Shown: positions 10,352-21,766 of the stretch, piece after piece | Numbering within the stretch: the first letter of the stretch is position 1 | How the letters are laid out: the number at the start of each line of letters is the position of its first letter | Source of the DNA: Podospora pseudocomata | Lineage: Eukaryota > Ascomycota > Sordariomycetes > Sordariales > Podosporaceae | Direction: 5' to 3' | NCBI RefSeq assembly: GCF_035222375.1 | Contig: NW_026946364.1 | Span: forward strand, 248,001 to 312,000 | DNA: 64,000 nucleotides | Notes under the pieces: model-generated | Seen by the model: the letters and a program-made list of their open reading frames with translations, nothing else | Told to the model about the DNA's origin: nothing | Databases searched by the model: none | Program-made: the position numbers and the translations under genes

Positions 10352-11556
10352 TTTGAAGTGCAGATGGCAGACTGTTAAAGCCAAGGCTTGATAGTGGCGG
10401 GTAGGAGCGATGTAGTGAGGACAGTGTAAGAGGCAAAATGGGAAAGGGCATGGACCAAAAGCCTTTTAATATCGGTTTTGGTCCCACCGGGAAGGATTTT
10501 GTCAATCACTGTTGGTAAATAAAGGCACTTGTGTATGCTGACTGGTCACGAGTCCTTCTCTTCAAGCTCCCAGGACAGCCAAGCGATCCGAGCCAAGATG
10601 TGGGATAATGGGGACTTGTGTCGTGGGTTATGCATTCAGAACACGAGGCTTTACTCAAAGCAGATAAAACGAGGCAGTCGACCTACTCCATACGAAAGCA
10701 CTACTGACTTGTGCAAGACAAAAGTTCTAGCCGAGCCGAACTGTAACTTCCAAAAAGTGTTGTTGGCTGTTAGAGGGACGTGTGTTAGCAACGTCACACT
10801 TTGCATTGAGGGATGGATGGAAGTACATCAATCACTTTCATTGTCTTTCATCAACGGCACTCTCGATCGACATGCAGTAGTCATGTAAGGTAGGTACATA
10901 TGAACCGAGGCATATGGCTGTGCCACAGACCAGCTCAAGGTCGGACACCAGAAGCAAGAGGCCTACTGTAATAAGAGATAGATGTCATCCATATACCAAA
11001 TGACTAAAGAGGTTATTCTGAATCAACTAGAAAAGACGGTACCGGATTTCCATCCGTGCTACCGAAAGACTACCAGTTTCCAGCATATGCTTTAGGGAAA
11101 AACTCAGACCTGAAGATAAACAAACCCATCCACGACCATTCAGGCATAGGAAACAGATTTATCGACATCACCAAGCCCATACAACTCATGCTCCGGCTTC
11201 TACTCCCCTAGGAACATTGAGCACGCTGCTGCTTCCGCATGTTCTGCCTCCGCCTGCAGAGACTGACGTATCTCTTCCTCACGATTCTGATCACCGGCTA
11301 TGTCACACGATTCTGTTCACTCCTTTCCGGCTCAGTGTCCTCCTCATTGTTCTTGAACCGACACACTTTCTCTATACAATTCCGAAACTTCTCCCTCGTT
11401 CTCACGTCTTGCACCCCCGTAACATTTCCCCGACTCAACTGGCCACATTCACACATTGGGTTCCCCTTCTTGATCCCAATTGCATCCGCCCACATGAAGA
11501 ACCCCGGGAAACAGTCCCGGCAACTTTAATACGGCCGGTCGTCATTATTATTCTGA
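10352..11556. other. Intergenic, no supported gene
   Basis: About 1.2 kb without a convincing gene. Frames on both strands are short, lack family motifs and have no coherent splice structure. On the minus strand at 11298-11495 there is a short Cys-containing frame (NPMCECGQLSRGN, NCIEKVCRF) that resembles a GRF-type zinc finger. It may be a 3' exon of the gene at 11557, but I could not find splice sites in a matching phase. Confidence 0.35.
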
Positions 11557-12189
11557 TTACCTACCTTTGTTGACAAACCTCAGCTTCGGAGGGTTTGTGC
11601 ATTTCCTACAAACAGGGCCTCTCTCGGGCAGCACAACGGGTTCCTTCCACCAGATTCCTCTTAACGAGGTGAATTCCAAGCCGGGGGCAGAGGTAGGACA
11701 GATGGGTGGCACGGCAATAACTCCAACTGCCGTGAGCGCTGCCATGAGCGTGGCCGGGTTCCTTCCGAAGCCTGTCGAACGACGCCCTTTCGATGTGTAA
11801 AACTGTAACTGCCTCCAAGCGCCGTGATGACTTGGCCACATTTCAAAGCAGGACTCGGCAGTGAGGCAGGTGGGCTTGTGGAAGCAAGGCCAGGGGGAGG
11901 GTTCATGTTCTGGTGGGATGATCTCTGCTGGGGGTAGAGGCTGGTCGCGGTGGTTAACCTCGCTTTCGCCATCATCACTGTCGTCACCCTCGCTGCCATC
12001 ATCCTCGCTGTCAGATATATCGGATTCTGGTTCTTCGCGGACTGTGGTTGTGGCTGAGGAAGATGAGGATCCCAACGAGGTGCTACGAGAAGGCCTACTG
12101 CGTGCACGGGTAGGAGTTGGCGGATCTGCTTCAGAGACGTCCTCGCGCTCAGAATTGATGCGCTTTTGAGTAGAGGGCGGTGTCAACAC
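11557..12189 (-). CDS. Acidic Ser-rich hypothetical protein, 5' end uncertain
   Basis: The frame encodes about 210 aa. An N-terminal Ser/Arg-rich stretch is followed by an acidic run (SDISDSEDDGSEGDDSDDGE), then a region with several Cys and Trp residues (WPCFHKPTCLTAESCFEMW) and a C-terminal VCRKCTNPPK. The frame has no good ATG: it opens with GTG/TTG codons just after a stop, so an upstream exon is likely. A candidate, MDSKTRKTTSPPG at about 12273, lies in another frame with only weak splice signals. At the 3' end an AAAG|GTAGGT donor precedes the stop, so the gene may continue toward 11300. I do not recognise the family; exon structure is unsettled. Confidence 0.45.
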   Translation of the reverse strand: MLTPPSTQKRINSEREDVSEADPPTPTRARSRPSRSTSLGSSSSSATTTVREEPESDISDSEDDGSEGDDSDDGESEVNHRDQPLPPAEIIPPEHEPSPWPCFHKPTCLTAESCFEMWPSHHGAWRQLQFYTSKGRRSTGFGRNPATLMAALTAVGVIAVPPICPTSAPGLEFTSLRGIWWKEPVVLPERGPVCRKCTNPPKLRFVNKGR

Positions 12190-12689
12190 GCCGAGATCTT
12201 GTTCCTAGCGCTGTCTCGTGCCTCCTTGTCGCTGTTTGACCTGGGGGGGACGTTGTCTTGCGAGTTTTGGAATCCATGGTTAGGAATGGTCCGCTGGGAT
12301 TCTTTAGTTTTTTGAAAAGAAGAAAAGAGAGCTTCGGTGAATCTTTGGATTCGAGGGGAGCTGGCACATTATAAAGCACACAACCGGCATGATGCAGGTG
12401 ACTGTTCCAATCGCATGGAGTCCACCGTGCAACTAAAAAGACGCATCACTGACGCTGTTTGCTTCTGCCTGCTCGAGTCTGGTCACGGGTTTGGTTCTGG
12501 TGTATTTACATTTGCCCGTTCTACTGTGAAAACTATCCAAGGTACACCATCATATTGCTTCTAGACACCTGTTCCCAAAGTCGCCTCAAAGCCTTCCCAA
12601 CCTCTTGGTGCCCTAACCCCCATGCTTTGCAACCCAAATTACACCACACACCACGCCCACCATGCCGCTCCTTGTCCAGGAACGCCTTA

Positions 12690-13850
12690 TAACAATCAGC
12701 AAGGCATGCCGAGACGGTCTTATAAGGAGAGACTTTCTAGGTATTAAAGATATCGATTACGATAAGCTACGCTAGTTTAAATTCTAATATACTATTAAAC
12801 GTTATTACTATATTAAATTCCTTCATTAGTATCCGATAAAATCCTAAACAGTTCTTAAGGATTTCAGAATAGTCAAAAGTAAAAAGGAGCACCTCGCCAT
12901 TAAGCTCCTGGAAGAGTTCTTGGAGAACTAGTATAATAAAGGCTGGATATTAGGGCTTAGTGTGACGAACCCCTATCCAGAACCTCTGAAAGGTATACCA
13001 GTCGAAGGCGCTTCTGAGCAATCCTGGCTTGGTACGGTTAAACGGTGTACAATAAATGGCTTGTTTCAATTACAATAGTTAAAACACCAACGAATGTGAC
13101 TTGAATTGCATACTGCGGAACTATCTATGTATATCGGCCAGTTCCTCCGGATATATATCCCAGTGGATCACCTGGATCACCATGCCAAGCGTGATCCTGG
13201 ATCACTTCTCCCAGCGTAGGCTCACCATGGATCACGGTGCCAAGAGTGAACCTGGATTGCTCCCGTCACCTTAGGATCACTTGGATCGCCGCGCTCCTGC
13301 GCTCCCAGGCGCTCCATTTCCTATTGGTTCCTTTAACAATTGGCTGGGCACGTCCCGTGCCCAGCATACTGTTCAACCTGCCCGTTGGTTTAACTGTGCC
13401 ACCTCTCGACGGGACATTGCTCTGGGAAGTGTCCTTGGGCCTCATCTCCCTGGGAGCCTCCCATCAAGACCCTCCTACTGGAAGGTCACAACAAATATAC
13501 TGCGCCGATAGCTATTTAAGCCTATATTCTACAGGCTTCATTAACACCTATTTCAACATTATTTTCGATTATTTAAAAAATGATATATACAATAAAGACT
13601 AAAATATTAGGATTTAAAATAGTAATTTAAGTTAATTAATAATCTTTAATAGCCTTGAAGTCTTTAGTAAGAAAAAGAATATCTAAAGATATAAGTAGGT
13701 CCGCACGATGTATACTTATCTATAACCTAATAGCCCGTAGCTTATAACCTCAGGCTATTACCAAAGTCTTTCATATATCCAGTTAGCCAATACCGTTTCT
13801 TTAATAGCCGCAAAGCACTTAATTACCTACCTTACTTCCCACTACTAGCC
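12690..13850. repeat. AT-rich decayed block with RIP-like composition
   Basis: The two flanks (about 12700-12960 and 13490-13850) are strongly AT-rich and full of TA/TTA words, with no long frames, unlike the balanced composition of neighbouring genes. In fungi this usually marks repeats mutated by RIP. A GC-normal LTR-like segment (12961-13490) sits between them. Confidence 0.6.
12961..13490. mobile_element. LTR-like segment, fossil
   Basis: The segment begins TGTGACGAACCCC and ends GGTCACA, giving TGTGAC/GTCACA inverted ends as in LTRs of fungal Gypsy-type elements. It is about 530 bp and holds several GGATCAC words. No matching 5-bp target duplication is seen at its edges and no internal coding part is recognisable nearby, so it looks like a solo or truncated LTR of an old element. 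Confidence 0.45.
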
Positions 13851-14016
13851 CTCGACGTACAGGAAGATAACAGAAGGACCGTGGTGTGGCCGATTGGTCA
13901 GTTGACGTGTGACAACCAGAACCTGTATTGGCATTGTTGGTTGTCGGAGGATTGAAAAGTACCAGCAGGGCCACGCGCATCCGCCAACCCAGCTAACCAT
14001 TGGGCTTTGAGAGATT

Positions 14017-16260
14017 CTACGGTCTGCGGGATGACCGACGAAGCTTTCGTGAGAGTTGATCAACTGCTTCTTTGTGCCTCTTGGACTTGGCGGCTTCTGA
14101 CTTCTTGATGCGTTCAAAGATGTGATCCAAAGTCAGATGATTGTCCTTGAAAGAAAGGCCGCTTTCCGGGTCAATGGGTGCCAGCCCATGCTGCACAACA
14201 TCGAAACAAGGCACCGTCTTGCTGATGAGATTCAGCTGTCGCGCTGCACGCCTTTTCAGTCGCTTCACTTGCTTTGCTTGGTGCGCGATTGTACTGATAG
14301 AATGGGTGAAAGATTTCTTCATCTTCTGTTTTCCCGTCACGTTGGCCATCCAATCCACCACGGAACCCACCTGAGTAAGATCGACCTGCTTCCAGTAGCC
14401 GTCAGGATTCCTTGGGATGTCACGAAAAAACCACCTCGTCTTGCCTCCTTGCACGGCGTAAAGAAACTCCATGTCTACCCAGGGGTTGCTGGGTGCGATC
14501 GTACCGAGTGCGTGATAAAGTTGACCCGGTAGCAAGAGCGAGGACCCTTCTCTCTCTATGTGTTGGCAAAAGAGCAAATCATCATATCGCACGCAGACGA
14601 TGAATAGACCACAGTGCAAGGGATGGGAACGATGAAAGCCGCGGAGAAACTCACCAAGATTTACCAATCTTCCGGCCTGTTTAACTTCTGGCCTGTTTAA
14701 CTTCTGGCCTGTTTATCTTCTTGCTGGTAAAACAGGGCTTCGAAGTCTTGACGTACGTCGTAAGCCGTGTTGAAGTCCATCGATAAGATCTTTACTTCCT
14801 GATCCAGAAATTCGAAGACATCAGGCGTGGCCGAAAAGAGTCTATGGATGTCGAAGAATGCCGAAAAGGCAAAGCAGTGAGCAAAACGGAAAGCGATATC
14901 ATGATCGTCCCCACCGCTGGAGAAGACGCCTGCGGCTACAATGCCTCGTAATAGGTCTTCCTCCACGTGCATGGGAACGGCGGCTGATTGAGCCTCGTTC
15001 AAGAAGTCACGAGCATCCAACATGAAGCGACAGAATGCGCCACGGTCCATTTTCCATTCCCCGTTGTTTGACATACCTGGCAAACTATCTTGCACCTGGA
15101 GTTGAGTCTTGCGATCGAATTCATGGCTTAAGCGAGCAAGAGTGTCGCTCTCAGGAGCCGAGAAGACCTCTCTGCAACATGTCCCCAGCCAGCCACATGG
15201 TCCAGTCGGCAATAACAGAGTCCTTCATCGAGCAATCAGTCCCGTTTCAACTGCCGCATTGGCAATGGGGTGGCCGGGCTTCTGCACGACGGAACCTTCT
15301 CTTCGTCGCAATGCATAGAATAGAGCTTTTCCAAGAGCGAAAGACACGACAAATTTCCAGAAGGGTACAAATCGGCGCCCACTTCCACTTCAATATCCTT
15401 GGCGAGTTGAATAGCTGTGTTTGATGCCACCGCGACCGACGTGAAATGCTCATCACCTTTGAGATGCGAGGTTCAAAGACTGGCGACATAGTCGCGAAGG
15501 ATCGTGGCAGTAGCGTGAATCGAGGCGAACAGGAGAAATGTGTCGAGATCAGATTGGTTGTCTTTGGCTTCGTATTGAACCTCCGTTGCGGGCTCCTGCT
15601 CATCGTCTTGACGTTCTGGAGAAACACTGACGGGACTCGCGGTCTTTTCTAAACCGGAATCAGACGTTTGAGAGACTGTTAGACCCTCCTACCGATTGGA
15701 AGACGTGGCATTGCTTCGCGATAGCCTGAGACTTCCCACCTTGGAAGTGACATCCTCCGTGTTTTGGTCGGCCGCTGGCGGTGCTTGTACAGTCTCAAGA
15801 ACATCACGAACTTGCTAAAGATCCCAAATAAACGTGGCATGTTCATCGTTGTCCTTGGATTTTGAAATCCTCGCCCAGATTGTCAAAAACATGGTCCGAG
15901 TTTTGATGGCATCGCGAAGAGTCGAGCGGATAACGTCAATCGGTGCAATAAATTGAGAAACGTCGCAGCCCGCGCCTCTGTCTTGAGAATCAGCGATGGC
16001 CTTAGCCAGGGGGACAAAATCTCTCGTCTTCGGAATAAACTTGGTAACAGTCGAGCTGTCATGCTCTTTGAAATAGGTGCCTGAGTATCTTCCCAGCCTC
16101 TGCGAGCCAGGTGGTGACAATTTCGGTATCCCTCTTGAACTGTACATTGTAAGGAGGTCAAGTTTGGAATTTGATATCCATGTTGTCCTGTCATAGAGCA
16201 ACCCAAAGAGGAAAGTCGACCTTCGGTAAAGTGGACGATGGTGGTCTTCATGTAGCATGA
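14017..16260 (-). pseudogene. Dead DUF6604-type gene
   Basis: Read from 16260 down, the frames show parts resembling the fungal DUF6604 domain: YFKEHDSSTVTKFIPKTRDF followed by VPLAKAIADS, then IRSTLRDAIKTRT, DNDEHATFIWDL, SVAVASNTAIQLAKDIEVEV and, near the end, NLGEFLRGFHRSHPLHCGL. The same frame is interrupted by stops after FIWDL (TAG), after SSNR (TAG) and after YVASL (TGA), each one transition away from a sense codon, and frame changes follow near 15240 and 14700. The last break coincides with a threefold 16-bp repeat (14671-14718). Reading past it without the two extra units gives DKQAGRLVNLGEF in one frame. DUF6604 proteins are of unknown function and often lineage-specific. The family assignment is by remembered pattern. 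Confidence 0.55.
14671..14718. repeat. Three 16-bp tandem units
   Basis: Three near-identical copies of TCTGGCCTGTTTAACT lie at 14671-14686, 14687-14702 and 14703-14718, inside the dead DUF6604 gene. Two extra units add 32 bp and shift the frame there. Confidence 0.9.
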
Positions 16261-16496
16261 CATATGCGCAAAGTTGATTGTTGCTGGAAACGGTGACTCA
16301 TAAGTTGTCACAATCTGGCATGCCGTGATGGTGTTTGCGCCTTTCATCGGCGGCGTGGTCACAGATATGACTCTCTGCTCACCATCACAAATAGCTCAAT
16401 ACCTGTCATCAAACATTGCATGCTCAGTTTCATGGTCTACCCAAAATTATAGACATGAGGTTCGTTGAGCAGAAAACATGATGGCCAGTCGCCTCT

Positions 16497-17036
16497 TCAG
16501 TATTTTCTTCCGCGCAACGGGTCATCCATGTACAAATCCGCATGCACATCCTCCTCGGCCTCGGTCGGCCGTCCTCCTGCCTCTCCAGCCCCCATCAGAA
16601 TGGTGTGATGCATTCCCTGTGGAAGAGGATCGATGTCACCTCTGTCCGCAGCCACGTTGGCCTCGCTTTGCGTCGGGTTGACCTTGACCTCGCTGCCAAA
16701 GACTTGGGATTCGTCAAACTCATAGTCGCTATTGGGAGTCTGGCCGTGATAGATCACGGTAGAGTAGAAAGAGCGTGCTCGTTCGTCAATGGGAGAGGCG
16801 GCAGACGAAGGGAAATGGCGGTTGGCGGTAGTACCGGTTGTATGTGTCGACGGCCCAAAGATGGATCTGTTGGAGGTGAACTCCATGTGTTGAGCCTGCT
16901 GATCCGAGGTCCGATTCAGAGACGAGGCCGCCGATTTGGCACCCTGGCGAGCCCCTTTGGCGCGGGAGGCATATGGCCTGATGCCTAGGGCCACAGTTCT
17001 CGAGACGGCGGGTTTCATTCTGATGGCGGCATGCAT
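16497..17036 (-). CDS. Hypothetical protein with mitochondrial-type N-terminus
   Basis: Single exon, 179 aa. The N-terminus (MHAAIRMKPAVSRTVALGIR, then PYASRAKGARQG) is basic, Ala/Arg-rich and free of acidic residues, as in mitochondrial presequences. The rest is polar and carries FESD-type acidic patches (NSDYEFDESQVFGSEVKVNP) and a C-terminal YMDDPLRGRKY. The pattern looks like a conserved ascomycete mitochondrial protein, but I cannot name the family. A second Met at residue 7 could also start it. Confidence 0.6.
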   Translation of the reverse strand: MHAAIRMKPAVSRTVALGIRPYASRAKGARQGAKSAASSLNRTSDQQAQHMEFTSNRSIFGPSTHTTGTTANRHFPSSAASPIDERARSFYSTVIYHGQTPNSDYEFDESQVFGSEVKVNPTQSEANVAADRGDIDPLPQGMHHTILMGAGEAGGRPTEAEEDVHADLYMDDPLRGRKY

Positions 17037-18161
17037 GACAGTGAATACAATTAGGTATATGCAACAACTAGTTGGCTGCTAAAGGGGAAAAGAAAAGATT
17101 GTTCGCCGAGGTTCCTTGGCCTTCAAGTATCATGTCTTGCAAAGCTTCAGGACTCCTCGTCCGTCCATGTGTGAGCGCGGGGCTATATGCCGTGACGTCG
17201 ACTTGACAGAGGGCTCGACCAATCCCCGGCAACGTTGTCTGTGCGGCTCGGTCGTTTTTTGTCGGCATCATGTCACCATGATCTGGTCGTGAAGCCGAGC
17301 ATTTTCGATATGAAAAACAGCAATAATTCACTGCCGGGGTTGTATCGGGAGAAGCCGGCCGAACCCCGCATCCACTTGCAATGGTCGGCAGAGAGTTGTG
17401 TTGATGTCCTGATATTAACGGCGCAGCTACAGCGGGAACCTGGAATGGTGCTTGGCTTTTGTCTGCTGGATAGTAGTAACCTCAGACAGAGGGGCTTCGA
17501 AAGACTTCTCAACACCGGTATACAGGGTATCACCAGTCTTCTGGTAACCGTTTCCAACTCTGTGGAACCAAGCTCGAAGTGCCGAAGCCATGTTTCATGC
17601 GCACCGGATCACGGAACCGCCGGCAAGCAAAAGCGGTCTTTAGCTCGCCATGTTTCCAGATATGCCTGTCCAATCTGCCAACCAAGAACTCCTCATCCTG
17701 CTGGGTGAAAATTCACATCGACCGCGGACCATAGAAAAGACTTGGGCGTCGCGCGTGTAACGTGGATATGCACAGATCTTCAGGGGCCTCAAATGCGGGG
17801 CCGGAGCTGTGCTGGGCAGCGATCGGCACCAGGTCCCTGAGATCGGCCCGGCGATCGCCTCTCGGCAAAGGACGAGCGAGTGAGGAGCGCGTTAAGGTGT
17901 CACCGTGTTGCCCTTGGGAATGGTTACGCCAGGGAGATGAAACGTGATGGCCCTCTCTTGCCCAGACAAATGAAGTCATTCCCAGGGACCGAAGCCAGGG
18001 AGTCTTGCGTGGGGTTGGTGTTGGGCACACGCAGGGCTGGTCGCATGCCAACTTGCGAGATTCCCATCTGAGAGAAAAGTCTGATATGCCCCCATACTTT
18101 GGGTCTCTCTGCTCTTTCTGGCCAAAACAGTCATCGGAAACACTCGCAGCAAAGAACGACC
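17037..18161. other. Intergenic, no supported gene
   Basis: About 1.1 kb between two divergent genes. Several overlapping frames exist on both strands but none shows a domain, signal or splice pattern. It probably holds the promoters of both neighbours. Confidence 0.4.
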
Positions 18162-19396
18162 ATGTCGGCCACAGTCCTCATCGGGCAGGCTCCCACCAAT
18201 CTTGGCCCACTGACCACAACATTCACACCACCGCCAGAATGCACAGTAGCAGTTGGCGCAGGAAGGGGCGGGTTCCTTGGGGACTTGTTCGGGGGAGGGG
18301 ATGACAAGAGTATTGCATATCTGGGACAAGCATGCTCTCGAAATCGAGCTGTCGATGATACAGCATGTTGGCCAGCGACCTCAGAGGGCGCAGAGTCAAA
18401 GAAAGCGCCATTGAACGGGTGGGGCTTCTACTCGCCGGGCCTGCATTGCCCAGTGGGTTATGCGACTGCTTGTGCGGCAACAGGTGGAAGTGGTGGGGGG
18501 TCTGGATGGCCGGTCCAATTCAGGCTTCTCGCCGGAGAAACTGCTGTTGGCTGTTGCCCCAGGTTAGTATTCACAAAGAGAATATTGGTATCAGCATGAC
18601 TGACCTGGATAGTGGGTATGGTTGTGCCAATATCAACGGGCAAACATGCACCCTGGTGGTGACATCGTCGACTATTCCAACAGTCACCTGCGATGGCAGC
18701 AAAAGCCAAAACTTTGGCTTTCAAACCGTCCCAGACCCTGAAGCATCCATCACAGCATTCAGCATGTTTGCCCCCATGATTCAGATCAACTGGCAGAGCA
18801 GCGATCGGCCAGCCACCACCACATCATCTACCGGCACTGGGTCAACAGCGTCCTCCACAAGACCAACAACATCAAACCCCCTAGCCTCGGCATCTGGCAC
18901 CAAAGTCATTGACACAGAGGACGAATCTGCCGAAGAGACGCTTGTGCTCGATGATAATTCCCAGGCGACTGGGACAGGAAGGGTGCCAACAAGGACGCTT
19001 GGAGCTCCAGGATTGGCTTCGGATGCAGCTGATGCAAGCTCTGGCGAAGATAGCGAAGGGTTGTCATCGAACGTCAAGGTTGGACTTGGTGTAGTGGGAG
19101 CTTCCGTGGTGCTGTTGGCTTTGGTAATTGGGCTGTTTTGGTGCTGGAGGAAACGAAAGAATGCTGCAGAAGAGCAGGAGCTCGATCGGCTGTATGGGCA
19201 AAAGACTGCGACAGGTTCGACCAGTGATTTGACCAGAAGCGACGAGATTCCTGGATGGTGTCGAGGACAGCGTTTGGCACCGCCGACGCAAAAGGAGCCA
19301 TTTTTCAGGGAAAGTCTGCGAGAGATGAGGATGCCGGCAGAGCCATATCAACATGGAGGGTCGCCATATTTTCGGGACCCAGGATATCGTGTATAA
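18162..19396 (+). CDS. Single-pass membrane protein with Cys-rich ectodomain, two exons
   Basis: Exons 18162..18562 and 18613..19396 give 394 aa. The junction restores the motif VGCCPSGYGCANINGQTC, which is broken in the unspliced frame. The N-terminal half is a Cys-rich extracellular-type domain (TFTPPPECTV, GWGFYSPGLHCPVGYATAC). A Ser/Thr-rich stalk follows, then one transmembrane helix (VGLGVVGASVVLLALVIGLF) with a CWRKRK stop-transfer and a cytoplasmic tail. This is a common fungal surface-protein layout with resemblance to the SKG6/Mid2-like groups of wall-stress or cell-surface proteins. There is no obvious N-terminal signal peptide, so the helix may act as a signal anchor, or the true start may lie in an upstream exon. 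Confidence 0.7.
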
Positions 19397-19719
19397 GTTT
19401 CATGTAGACCTCGCAGGTTAAGTTGTTGCAATGCAATGCCATCTCATTCAAAAGAACAAAGTGATTGAACCATTGCCAAGGCAGACATGTAGGGCTGCAC
19501 GGACCATCTCTAACACGTGCGTCATCGCCAGTGGGTGCCAAGAGACAACCGCCAGCAACATGCAGAGAGCTCCCAATGGCCAGCCCAAGCGTCCATCCCA
19601 TCGACTCAATGGGGGAGAATGCGACGAGAAAAACAGACGCGCGTGTCATGCTAAGAAGCAATTTATTTTCCTTTCTTTAGTTTCACCCAGTTTCTGCTCC
19701 TTGTTTTCGATATGAAACC

Positions 19720-21574
19720 ATGTCCGCCGAGTCCACGCGCCCCCTGCTGTTGCCCCAGAATCGCAAACTCCGTCATCTTCGAGGCATCTCGCTGAGAAAC
19801 CTCGCCTTTACACGACCGCGCGGCCGAACCATTGACGATGCTGCTCTTAACAAGAGCCCTGCCAAGCTCGAGTCCCTGCGAAACTCACCCCAGATACACC
19901 ATGCCCTCTCTTCGGAACAGCTACGACCGGGTCCAGGGCGGCGGAGGAGCACCAACCTTGTTGGTGCCAGTCCAGTGACGAGGCAGAAACGAATCGAGGA
20001 TACATTCGACAGCAAGCTTGCCGACGCATTCTTCTCCCTCCATGTCGAAGGAGAGGAAGAGCCCGTCTATATCAGCGAGGTTGCCGAGAGGGCTACAGTA
20101 TGTTTGTTTTACCTCCAAGTATTGACGATCCAATGGAGGGGTAGACTGTTAATGCACCGGCCAGAATTTTAACTTTAGCTTATTCGAACTGTCTGAGCTG
20201 GACTCGACCATTACCCAGACCCCCAGAGTCACCATCAAGATATGGACCAACAGACACGACACATGGAGCTTGCTGCTGGAGGACGATGTCGACCTGAGGG
20301 CGCTCAACTGGCTGGGCACCATGCAGAATGTGCACTTCCCACCGAACAGCCTGGTCTTCCACATGGTTGACGGCATCTACTCGCTCGAACTCTCTAACAA
20401 ATACCCCCCACCAAAGAAGATGCCCTCGACACCCACGTCGTCTTACAATGCCCTCATGCGCCTAGCAACACTTGACAATTCGATCCAAGACGCTCTAGCC
20501 ACCCGCGAGTCACTCACTCGGCAGATTAACGACCTCCTGGCCAAAGAGACCCCCAACCAAGTCCCCGCAGCCCAAGACTCTCTCGCCCTCGCCGAGAAAT
20601 ATCTAGCGGTGCAGAAACGCACCGTTGAAGCCTCCAAAACGCGCAACCAAGAGCTTCGCGCCTCAGTCGAAGCCCGGCGGTCCGCCATTGCTGAAGGCAG
20701 GGCCCTCCAAGAAAGGGCCGAGACCGACGTTAACAACGCCACCGAGAAGCTTGCCCACTCCAAGACACTCCTTGCCAGAACAAAAGAGCAAATTCACGGC
20801 CAGCGCCGGCGCATTTGCGAAGACCTTGACAGGATATGGCGCATTAACTCTATCTCCACTCCTGGGACACCTCCCTTAACATTTACCATTTGCGATTTGC
20901 CGCTCCCCAACACGATTTACGACGACGCACTCCTCAAAGGAACTGGAAGCGATACCCTCAGCGCTGCGCTGGGGTATGTAGCCCAGCTGACAGACAACCT
21001 GCAGTGTTACCTGGGTGTTCCACTGCCCTATCCCATCCGGCCATACGGGTCTCGGTCAACCATTCGGGATGAGATTTCGCAACTACCAGACACACAACGA
21101 GATTTCCCGCTCTATGTTCCTAGGGGAGGGTCAAGCGCGCAATACCGTTTCGACTATGGGTGGTTTCTACTCAACAAGGATATCGAGACGTTGTGTGTCA
21201 GCCAGGGGTTGAAGGTTGTGGACATCAGGCACACGCTACCGAACCTGAAGTATCTGCTGTATGTCTGCAGCGCGGGGACGGACGAGATACCAGACCGGAA
21301 GAGAGGCGGGGTGAGGGGGTTGTGGGCGGGACGGTATAGAAACTTGACGGTGGCGGGGATGACAGCAGATGATGAGGCGAGTAGCTTTGGAGGGAGTAGG
21401 AGGGGCAGCGATGCTAGCAGTGTCGTTGGTGGTATTGGGCAGAGGAGGGGCGAGGATCTGAGGGGGAAGATTATCGGCGGCAGTACCGGGAACGGGGGTG
21501 TGGCTGGGTTTGAGGAAGCGGAGGTCAAGATGACGTTGCGGACGAAAGGGATGAGGGAGAGTGTTGCGCAGTAG
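19720..21574 (+). CDS. UVRAG/Vps38-like PI3K complex subunit, two exons
   Basis: Exons 19720..20097 and 20165..21574 give 595 aa; the junction reads AERATNFNFSLFELSELDST. After a basic N-terminus comes a C2-like region (ITQTPRVTIKIW, WSLLLEDDVDLRALNWLG), then a long coiled coil (about residues 220-350: TRESLTRQINDLL to TKEQIHGQRRRICEDL). A C-terminal domain follows with FTICDLPLPN, ALGYVAQLTDNLQCYLGVPL and PYPIRPYGSRSTI, the signature of the Atg14/UVRAG group. In yeast, Vps38 joins Vps34, Vps15 and Vps30/Atg6 in endosomal complex II; animal UVRAG also acts in autophagy and endocytic traffic. The C-terminal tail is Gly/Ser-rich. Vps38 rather than Atg14 is preferred because of the C2-like N-terminal part and lack of an N-terminal Cys cluster. 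Confidence 0.8.
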
Positions 21575-21766
21575 AGTTTTGTCCTACAGGCGCGTTTAGC
21601 ATTATCAGCAACTGCATGGATGGGTATCATTAGGTTGTTTTGCAGCTTCAAGAATTTGAGATACCCCTTTTACTTGGTACCATTTCTCAAAAGAAACTAC
21701 ATCTTGTTGCTCCTATCGACTACCAACCCCCACCACAGATAAAAGCCCATTGGCTAAAACATTTAT

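Noticed and set aside
10529-10888. 119-codon plus-strand frame
   Set aside because: No recognisable features and poor codon bias; considered intergenic.
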